In this document: in pieces, positions 1-5,303 of the stretch
Layout: each line of letters starts with the position of its first letter
Numbering within the stretch: position 1 is the first letter of the stretch
Source: Terriglobia bacterium
Lineage (GTDB): Bacteria > Acidobacteriota > Terriglobia > UBA7540
DNA length: 6,386 nucleotides
Direction of reading: 5' to 3'
Assembly: GCA_030040455.1 (NCBI GenBank)
Contig: JASHTR010000047.1
Location: forward strand, 1 to 6,386
The notes under the pieces: generated by a model
Told to the model about the DNA's origin: nothing
What the model saw: the letters and a program-made list of their open reading frames with translations, nothing else
Databases searched by the model: none
Position numbers and translations under genes: made by a program

Positions 1-96
1 ATTATCGCAGCCTGGCGAGCCAATGAACGAGAGAGGGAGGTTTGTTCCAGCGCATCGTATAGTTCCCCGGATGCCGTCAAGCTCAGGAGGCCGTGA
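1..96 (+). CDS. 3' end of an upstream gene, frame uncertain (partial)
   Basis: Two of the three plus-strand frames stay open from the window edge into the start of the next gene. Frame 1 ends at TGA 94-96, directly abutting the ATG at 97; its tail reads IIAAWRANERERE and then a Ser/Pro-rich end, which would suit a membrane helix followed by a charged cytoplasmic tail. Frame 2 ends at TGA 98-100, giving an ATGA overlap. Frame 1 has slightly more G/C at third codon positions, so I prefer it weakly. Either way, the next gene would be translationally coupled to something upstream. The product cannot be named from 31 residues. Confidence 0.35.
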   Translation: MIAAWRANEREREVCSSASYSSPDAVKLRRP

Positions 97-729
97 ATGA
101 ACACGCCGGCGGTCCTGGTTTACCTTTTCGTGGGAATGACTGTAGTCTTGGCTCTCCTGGTAGCCTTCCGGGCTGAGCTGACGCGGGCGCAGGGAGGCAA
201 GATCCTCGCCTTTATCGCGCTGTTCATTTTTCCCGTTTTAGCCGGTTGGGCGGGCTTTTCCCACCACATGGACCGCGCCGAAAGCACGCGCTTCTGCCTT
301 TCCTGCCATGTGATGTCAGACTACGGTCGAAGTCTTTATGTAAATGATCCGAGCTTCGTTCCGGCTCGTCACTTCCAGAACGATCTCGTTCCCCGCGATC
401 ATGCCTGTTACACCTGCCATACGGACTACACCCTGTTCGGGCCACTGCATTCAAAACTGCGCGGCCTTCATCACGTCTATGTCGAGTATCTGGGAACCAT
501 TCCAAAGCCGGACAAAATCAAGCTTTACACGCCTTTCAACAACCGCGAATGCCTTCACTGCCATCTTGGCGCGCGAACCTTTGAAGAGGAGCCAGGCCAC
601 CATAAGACGCCGGAGATGATGGCAAAAATCAAGGCCAACCAAATGTCCTGCATGACGAGCAACTGCCACGATACGATCCATGATCTTGACGATCTGAAGT
701 ACGCAACTTTCTGGAAGGAGAATCAGTGA
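97..729 (+). CDS. NapC/NirT/NrfH-type membrane-anchored tetrahaem cytochrome c
   Basis: This 210-residue protein probably moves electrons between membrane quinol and a periplasmic redox partner, as NapC, NirT and NrfH do. Hydrophobic segments lie at about residues 5-24 and 36-55. The second, followed by the haem domain, would be the usual anchor, so there is one helix more than in classical NapC. Haem c motifs are CLSCH (67-71), CYTCH (104-108), CLHCH (152-156) and a CX4CH motif, CMTSNCH (185-191), giving four haems. The stretch around residues 120-156 (LRGLHHVYVEYLGTIP, then NNRECLHCH) matches the family well. The ATG is chosen because AGGAGG at 85-90 lies 6 bases upstream. It is followed one base later by a small membrane protein gene and then by cydAB. 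The family is clear, but the physiological partner is not. The fourth, widened haem motif is unusual for this family. Confidence 0.88.
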   Translation: MNTPAVLVYLFVGMTVVLALLVAFRAELTRAQGGKILAFIALFIFPVLAGWAGFSHHMDRAESTRFCLSCHVMSDYGRSLYVNDPSFVPARHFQNDLVPRDHACYTCHTDYTLFGPLHSKLRGLHHVYVEYLGTIPKPDKIKLYTPFNNRECLHCHLGARTFEEEPGHHKTPEMMAKIKANQMSCMTSNCHDTIHDLDDLKYATFWKENQ

Positions 730-730
730 C

Positions 731-964
731 GTGGCCGCGCTATTGATTGAAAGCCGCATCCGCTGGGCGGGGATTCTGATCGCCGCCGGGCTTGTCATCC
801 AACTGATTACGTTCATCTGGTTTGGTCCGTTGCCCTTCATGGCTTTCATCCTGATGAGCTGTCCCCTAGTAGCCATAGGCATTCTCATCTACCTGTATTC
901 GCTCCTCGCGACTCAATCCTCTCCAACCCAGAAGAGGAACACATCCTCGTCGGATCATGTATGA
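731..964 (+). CDS. Small two-helix membrane protein, function unknown
   Basis: This 77-residue protein starts at GTG 731, one base after the stop of the tetrahaem cytochrome gene. A GGAAGGAG sequence at 713-720 serves as a somewhat distant ribosome site (10-base gap). Two strongly hydrophobic stretches, about residues 12-31 and 36-60, are joined by a short FGPLPF turn. A polar Ser/Thr/Lys tail follows, so both ends are probably on the same side of the membrane. There is no haem motif and no conserved domain that I recognise. Its position in the same operon suggests an assembly or accessory role for the cytochrome or the oxidase, but that is inferred from context only. It does not resemble the single-helix CydX subunit. 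Confidence 0.7.
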   Translation: MAALLIESRIRWAGILIAAGLVIQLITFIWFGPLPFMAFILMSCPLVAIGILIYLYSLLATQSSPTQKRNTSSSDHV

Positions 965-1192
965 TACTTCTCACGATCAGCGCTGCAGCGTTACTGTACC
1001 CGGCGGTGTGGCCGCGTCAGGGAAGTTGTACTGGCGCGGCGGGGTCCAACCGCATCCGAACGTGTCGTAGCGCGCACCCGCTGTTTCGATCCGGTGCATT
1101 TCCCGATACCAGGGCGCAGGCAGGCGTCTTTATAAATAGTGAGCATTTTTTCTCGCCGTGGGCCTTTATCTAAAAACAAGAAGGGATGATTC
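965..1192 (+). promoter_or_regulatory. Spacer and leader upstream of cydA
   Basis: These 228 bases separate the small membrane protein gene from cydA and hold no convincing gene. A 70-codon frame from ATG 961 overlaps the previous stop, but it encodes an Arg/Ser/Cys-rich, non-protein-like sequence. A perfect 10-base palindrome, CGCTGCAGCG, lies at 981-990. An AT-rich patch from about 1129 to 1150 contains TATAAA at 1131-1136, a possible -10 element, but there is no good -35 box at the right distance. I see no clear FNR, ArcA or Rex site. AAGAAGGGA at 1178-1186 is the cydA ribosome site, 6 bases before its ATG. A separate cydAB promoter here is plausible but unproven. Confidence 0.3.
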
Positions 1193-2518
1193 ATGATCGA
1201 GGCCGTATTTGCGGACCGGATTCAGTTCGCGTTCACGGTGATGTTCCATTACCTGTTTCCCATTCTTACCATGGGACTGGGCTTCTTCATCGCCGTGTTG
1301 TCTACGATGCACCTGGCGACCGGTGACCAACGGTATGCCAGCGCCGCCCGATTCTGGGCCCGAATCTTTGCCATCAATTTTGCTCTGGGCGTGGTTACAG
1401 GTATCCCTTTGGAGTTTGAATTTGGGACTAACTGGAGCCGCTTCTCAGCCTTCGGCGGCGGCGTCTTTGGGCAAACGCTGCCTTTGGAAGGTGTTTATGC
1501 TTTTTTCCTCGAGTCGGGCTTCTTGGGTCTGTTTCTGTTCGGCGAGGGACGGGTTCCGCGAGTGGTGCACTGGCTGGCAGGGATAGGTGTATCACTAGGG
1601 TCGCTGCTCTCGGGATACTTCATTGTCGCCACCGACGCCTGGATGCAGCATCCGGTAGGCTATATCGCGGATTCCGCAGGTCGCATCCACTTGAAATCCT
1701 TCTGGGCCGTGCTGCTCAATCCGTACGCCGGCTGGCAATATGCGCACACCATCAATGGCGCCCTGCTCACGGCCGCTTTTGTGATCGGCGGCGTCGGGGC
1801 CTTCTACCTTCTTTTGAACAGGCATCAGGAGTTCGCCCGGCTCTCGGTGCAGACGGCCGTGGTTGCTGGTCTGATCCTTTCGCTCACCCAGCTCTTTCCA
1901 ACCGGTGATATGGACAGCCACAACGTGGTCCAGTACCAGCCAACCAAGTTGGCTACGATGGAGGGTCTGTTTGAAACCGCGAAGGGCGCGCCCCTGGCGA
2001 TCATTGGTATGCCCGATGCGCAACACGGCAGGTTGCTTGATCCGGTGCTGGTGCCGGATTTTTTGAGCTTTCTCGCTTATGGCGACTTCCACGCCACCGT
2101 GAGCGGACTCAATACGTATCCCCAAAACCTCTGGCCGCCGGTTGAACTGACCTATTACGCTTACCACATCATGGTCGGCCTGGGGACAATCTTTATCGCG
2201 ATTATGCTCTTGGGGATGTTTCTCCTGTGGAGACGGCGTTTGTTTCAATCTCGCTGGTACCTCTGGATATTGATGCTGGCATTGCCCTTTCCCTACATTG
2301 CCAACGAAGCCGGTTGGGTGGTGGCAGAAGTGGGGAGGCAACCCTGGCTTATTTACGGACTGCTAAAAACGGCCCAGGGTACCTCGGCCAATGTAGCAGT
2401 AGGTGAAACCGTCTTCACAACTCTCGGCTTCGCTGGAGTTTACCTGATGCTCGGCTTGCTGTTCTTATTGCTCGTTGGGAGGGTGATCCACCAGGGCCCT
2501 CAGGAAGAAACAGTATGA
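1193..2518 (+). CDS. cydA: Cytochrome bd quinol oxidase subunit I
   Basis: This is the catalytic subunit of the bd-type terminal oxidase, which oxidises quinol and reduces O2 to water in the cytoplasmic membrane. At 441 residues it is shorter than the E. coli protein (522) because the quinol (Q) loop is short, as in CioA-like enzymes. Residues aligned by eye to E. coli: His19 and Glu99 (high-spin haems), Glu107, His185 and Met327 (haem b558 ligands, E. coli His186/Met393), Lys252 and Glu257 (quinol site), Glu379, and the GRQPW motif at 381-385. All are present. E. coli Arg391 is replaced by His325, and E. coli Trp118-Asp119 by Glu118-Gly119. AAGAAGGGA at 1178-1186 supports the ATG at 1193. 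The stop overlaps the cydB start as ATGA. The Lys/Glu pair in the Q-loop supports quinol, not cytochrome c, as donor. Confidence 0.97.
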   Translation: MIEAVFADRIQFAFTVMFHYLFPILTMGLGFFIAVLSTMHLATGDQRYASAARFWARIFAINFALGVVTGIPLEFEFGTNWSRFSAFGGGVFGQTLPLEGVYAFFLESGFLGLFLFGEGRVPRVVHWLAGIGVSLGSLLSGYFIVATDAWMQHPVGYIADSAGRIHLKSFWAVLLNPYAGWQYAHTINGALLTAAFVIGGVGAFYLLLNRHQEFARLSVQTAVVAGLILSLTQLFPTGDMDSHNVVQYQPTKLATMEGLFETAKGAPLAIIGMPDAQHGRLLDPVLVPDFLSFLAYGDFHATVSGLNTYPQNLWPPVELTYYAYHIMVGLGTIFIAIMLLGMFLLWRRRLFQSRWYLWILMLALPFPYIANEAGWVVAEVGRQPWLIYGLLKTAQGTSANVAVGETVFTTLGFAGVYLMLGLLFLLLVGRVIHQGPQEETV

Positions 2519-3525
2519 ACATTGTCTGGTTTTGGACGCTGGCAGTGATGCTCACGGCATATGCAGTGCTGGACGGATACGATCTAGGGGCCGGGGCGCT
2601 GCATCTGTGCCTCGCCCGCGGCAATGAAGAACGTCGCATCGTACTGAATGCCATTGGCCCTGTGTGGAACGGGAACGAAGTGTGGCTCATTGCCGCTGGC
2701 GGTATGATGGTTGTGTCCTTCCCGAAAGTTTACGCCTCAGGATTCAGCGGGTTCTATCTGGCTCTCATGGTGGTGTTGTGGCTTCTGATCCTGCGCGGCG
2801 TTTCCATTGAATTTCGTGGCCAGATCGACCATGACCTCTGGCGAGCATTCTGGGATGCAGGCTTTTGCGTGGGCAGTCTGCTGATCGCGCTGCTCCTGGG
2901 GGTAGCGCTCGGAAATGTACTGAGAGGTCTACCAATCACTGCAAATGGCTACTTTCAGGGAACGTTTGCGCTTCTGCTGAATCCTTACTCAATCCTTACA
3001 GGGCTCTTGAGCCTGGCGATTCTCGCCTGGCATGGGTGCAACTACCTGAGAGTGAAAACAGACGGTGCTTTGCTGCAAAAGGCGCAGCGCTGGTCCGCAC
3101 GCTTATGGTGGGCGGTGGTGGTGCTGGTCGTCGCCTCGACCGCAGCAACTCTGTTGCTAGGCCCTGGAATGGGGCAGAATTTCCGTCTTTATCCACTCTC
3201 CCTGGTATTTCCCTTGCTCACCTTGATCGGCTTGATGGGTGGCTTTCTTTGTCGCCGTAACCATGATCGCGGTGCTTTCCGGTCATCAACTGCCGTCATT
3301 ATAGGACTACTCACCTCAGCCGCCATGACCGCCTTCCCCAATTTATTGGCCTCAACGCTCGACCCTTCCTACAATCTGACCGTCTATAACGCCTCTTCCT
3401 CACCGCACGCCCTGCTCGCCTCATTCATCGCTAATATCGTGGGCATGATTGGGGTGATTGTGTACAGCACCTACGTGCACCGGACGTTCGCCGGCAAAGT
3501 GCAACTGCGCGATCACGGCTACTGA
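2515..3525 (+). CDS. cydB: Cytochrome bd quinol oxidase subunit II
   Basis: This 336-residue multi-helix protein is the structural partner of CydA and completes the bd oxidase. It begins with the family's DGYDLGAG element (residues 20-27, matching E. coli DGFDMGVG). The motif GPVWNGNEVWL follows at 48-58, then SGFY near 78-81, LRG near 93-95, and GVALGNVLRGLP at 129-140. The LLNP motif is at about 154-157. Compared with E. coli, the proposed proton-path residues Asp58, Asp105 and Lys109 correspond to Asn52, Glu99 and Gln103 here. The ATG overlaps the cydA stop by 4 bases, so translation is coupled. No small CydX-like frame follows. Its last 7 bases overlap the end of a gene remnant on the opposite strand. 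Confidence 0.96.
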   Translation: MNIVWFWTLAVMLTAYAVLDGYDLGAGALHLCLARGNEERRIVLNAIGPVWNGNEVWLIAAGGMMVVSFPKVYASGFSGFYLALMVVLWLLILRGVSIEFRGQIDHDLWRAFWDAGFCVGSLLIALLLGVALGNVLRGLPITANGYFQGTFALLLNPYSILTGLLSLAILAWHGCNYLRVKTDGALLQKAQRWSARLWWAVVVLVVASTAATLLLGPGMGQNFRLYPLSLVFPLLTLIGLMGGFLCRRNHDRGAFRSSTAVIIGLLTSAAMTAFPNLLASTLDPSYNLTVYNASSSPHALLASFIANIVGMIGVIVYSTYVHRTFAGKVQLRDHGY

Positions 3526-3821
3526 ACGCGGGTGCCGTGCAGTCTGCTGATATTCAACCGGCAGACTAGTGCACGAGAATCTCTAAACACTAAGCCGCAC
3601 ATACCAAGTTCGATGGCCGCTTCGACGTTTTCTCTGCGGTCGTCAATGTAAATAGCGCGACTCGGCTCAATTCGAAAAGTATCGAGGAAAATCTCAAGAA
3701 TACGCCGGTCTGGCTTCAACACCTTCACTTCTCCCGAAAGCAACACGCCGTTAAACCAGCTCAGGCATTCGAATCGATTGACAGCAATAGGGAAGGTCTC
3801 TGCCGACCAGTTTCCGTTTTC
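3519..3821 (-). pseudogene. C-terminal remnant of a HAD-superfamily hydrolase
   Basis: Read on the minus strand, the frame is open for 100 codons between stops at 3824-3822 and 3521-3519. It begins ENGNWSAETFP, which resembles the motif II region (TNWSAETFP) of HAD subfamily IA proteins. It then carries SGEVKVLKPD (motif III Lys at position 36 of the open frame) and IYIDDRREN (motif IV Asp-Asp at 60-61), followed by a typical helix and the LGMCGLVF strand. A GTG at 3746-3744 could start only a 75-residue piece and lies inside the conserved homology. Intact members are about 200 residues; the nucleophile motif (DxD) and the cap domain are absent. I did not find them in any minus frame out to position 4082. 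It is therefore almost certainly a decayed or truncated, inactive gene. It ends 7 bases inside cydB on the opposite strand. Confidence 0.8.
3536..3575. terminator. Bulged hairpin just after cydB, possible transcription terminator
   Basis: CGTGC (3536-3540) plus AGTCTGC (3541-3547) pairs with GCAGACT (3561-3567) plus GCACG (3571-3575). This gives 12 base pairs with a 3-base bulge (3568-3570) and a 13-base loop. It starts 11 bases after the cydB stop, a natural place for termination of the cyd transcript. There is no T-run on the plus strand after it, so it is not a classical intrinsic terminator. It may stall polymerase, assist Rho or protect the 3' end. It also lies within the HAD remnant read in the other direction. 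Confidence 0.4.
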
Positions 3822-4082
3822 TCATGCTCGTTTTGAGGACACCGTGGCAGTTGACCGAGAGGCAAGTCCGTCCAATTAGCTGATTTTGCGAAGCGATCGG
3901 ATTTTGACGGCTCACAGGTCACAATTTGGATGGCATAAATCGGGGCGTACGATTATTGCGGACGACAACTCTTTAGTCGATCGGACTAGCTGGAGCCAAC
4001 GATGTGACAAGGTCAAAGCGCTGAGATGTGCTCGGGGTGAGGCAACACCACCGAAACCGGGGCCCGGTGGACCGGGACGGAT
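3822..4082. other. Region between the HAD remnant and the SorC-type gene with no recognisable gene
   Basis: I read the minus strand here in search of the missing start of the HAD gene and found only frames broken by stops. The plus-strand frame beginning near 3886 runs into the antisense of the regulator gene and has no recognisable homology. The region may be decayed sequence left when the HAD gene was truncated. Confidence 0.45.
4048..4070 (-). terminator. Possible weak terminator hairpin after the SorC-type gene
   Basis: CCACCG (4048-4053) pairs with CGGTGG (4065-4070) around an 11-base GC-rich loop. It lies 12 bases past the regulator stop codon as read on the minus strand. The sequence after it on that strand (TGTTGCC) is not a proper T-run. 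An alternative small fold, ACCGGG-G-CCCGGT (4056-4068), competes with it. Its position is suggestive but its strength is doubtful. Confidence 0.3.
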
Positions 4083-5276
4083 TCACTGCGAGGCTGCCGA
4101 GAGGCTCTCTACTCTCGCTGTGGAGATCCTTTTCAGCGCCTCAGCTAGCGTGTGGTCGATAATCAATACGTTAACAAGGCCCAGTCGCAGCACTTCGTGC
4201 ACTACCGCAGCTTTGTTCTCGCCAATGGCGACGACTATCACGCCAGGTTTGCGCGCACTAGCAATTCCAGCAATGCGTTGATAGTGCTCCAGTCGTATCC
4301 CCGTCCAGGAGTCCGCAATCAGGCGAAGCTGCTTGCTCCTTGAAAGATCCAGATTCTGTCTGGGGATTAGTGAGCCTCCAATGTCTCCGGCAGCCAATTC
4401 CCGGAGGTTCTCGACTGGGATGCCTCCAGTCTTTATAAGCTGGGACTGGTACATTTGCCACTGCCCTTCGAAGGATCCAACACTGGTAACGATGGCATCC
4501 AGCCGTTCAACTAGGGGTATAGATTTTGCTGGAGGACCGAAAATTCGCTTGAAGTCTCCTATTTCGGCGACGTACTTCTTAATGACCTGTCTCTCACTAG
4601 GATTAAAGACTCGCGGGATGACAGCCGCGACGCCCGCGAGCGATAGGGGCTGCGCTTCCGAACCCCACCAGGCTGCAAGTCTCGAAGCTAAGGCAGAAGA
4701 AGCTCGATCCGGTCGGCTGTCGGGCCCCAGCGGTTCGCCACTGGTGGGAATAAATAATGTCTTTTGAGGCTTGCGAGGTCCACCTGGACCGTTGCACGAC
4801 TTTTCGAGTGCAGTGACTAAGGCAGCCAAGGTATGTCCCCAGCCCACGCCGATGTTTAGGCAGCGGCGCAGGAGTTCGGATACTCTTCTCGAAGCAGGCA
4901 AGGAGAAGTACTCCAACCGGGTGTTCCAGTTTTCAGCGGAGGTTCCTTCGGCGCCGCTGTAAAATATGCGCAGCTCCTTGAGTGTGGCTCTTGGGCACAA
5001 AGAGCGCAGATGGGTCTCGAGTTCGGCGTGGGGGGACGCCATAGTTCGAATTTCGTGGAGCACTCCAGGGGAAAAGAGCCATTCCGCCGTTTGGGTCACC
5101 ATCCAGCCTTTGCGCGCCGCTTCGGACGCGAGTACTGCGACCCTGGGCTCGTCGATCTTATAACCGTTGTCACTAAGGATCTCGGCGATTGCCCGTCCAG
5201 GGAGCCCTTGCGCTTTCAAATAGGCAACCGCAAGGATCTTCTTTTCATTTATCGTGAGAGATTTCAACAGGTGCAT
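4083..5276 (-). CDS. SorC/DeoR-family transcription regulator with sugar-binding domain
   Basis: This is a cytoplasmic DNA-binding regulator of 397 residues (family members are usually about 310-350). Residues about 10-60 form the helix-turn-helix region (AVAYLKAQGLPGRAIAEIL and onward). The rest is the SorC C-terminal sugar-binding fold: NIGVGWGHTL at 141-150 (family IGVGWG.TL), AAGDIGGSLI at 295-304 (family GDI.G), and GLVNVLIIDHTLAEAL at 366-381 (family LVNVLITD..TA.AL). Known members bind phosphorylated sugars and control sugar-use operons, often including their own. The ATG is supported by GGAGG (plus-strand 5289-5285) 8 bases upstream. It follows the HIT-like gene by 27 bases on the same strand, so the two are probably cotranscribed. 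The actual ligand cannot be read from the sequence. Confidence 0.87.
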   Translation of the reverse strand: MHLLKSLTINEKKILAVAYLKAQGLPGRAIAEILSDNGYKIDEPRVAVLASEAARKGWMVTQTAEWLFSPGVLHEIRTMASPHAELETHLRSLCPRATLKELRIFYSGAEGTSAENWNTRLEYFSLPASRRVSELLRRCLNIGVGWGHTLAALVTALEKSCNGPGGPRKPQKTLFIPTSGEPLGPDSRPDRASSALASRLAAWWGSEAQPLSLAGVAAVIPRVFNPSERQVIKKYVAEIGDFKRIFGPPAKSIPLVERLDAIVTSVGSFEGQWQMYQSQLIKTGGIPVENLRELAAGDIGGSLIPRQNLDLSRSKQLRLIADSWTGIRLEHYQRIAGIASARKPGVIVVAIGENKAAVVHEVLRLGLVNVLIIDHTLAEALKRISTARVESLSAASQ

Positions 5277-5284
5277 TTTGATCG

Positions 5285-5289
5285 CCTCC
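5285..5289 (-). promoter_or_regulatory. Ribosome binding site of the SorC-type regulator
   Basis: GGAGG on the minus strand lies 8 bases before the ATG at 5276-5274, inside the 27-base gap after the HIT-like gene. It fixes the start of the regulator. Confidence 0.75.
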
Positions 5290-5303
5290 AGTGAAGGGTG
5301 CTG

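Noticed and set aside
1074..1097. GCACC / GGTGC inverted repeat in the cydA spacer as an operator or terminator
   Set aside because: Only five pairs with a 14-base loop and no T-run; expected by chance at this GC content.
961..1173. 70-codon plus-strand frame overlapping the stop of the small membrane protein gene (ATGA)
   Set aside because: No ribosome site, and the composition is Arg/Ser/Cys-rich with no domain. The first 17 hydrophobic residues look like a signal sequence, but the rest looks like untranslated spacer.
1595..2341. Long 248-codon minus-strand frame opposite cydA
   Set aside because: It is a shadow of cydA: His/Arg/Gln-rich with no domain, while the plus strand encodes a clear conserved oxidase subunit.
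3778..3783. Perfect TTGACA
   Set aside because: No -10-like sequence 16-18 bases downstream, and it lies inside the HAD remnant.
3976..4020. Minus-strand RFDL near 4020, considered as the lost HAD nucleophile motif
   Set aside because: It lacks the following Asp/Gly pattern (FDxGG or DxD), and the frame stops after about 15 codons.
3886..4281. Plus-strand frame containing SGRTIIADDNSLV, faintly like the start of a response regulator
   Set aside because: The resemblance is limited to about ten residues. The start would be TTG, and the second half is antisense to the well-supported SorC-type gene.
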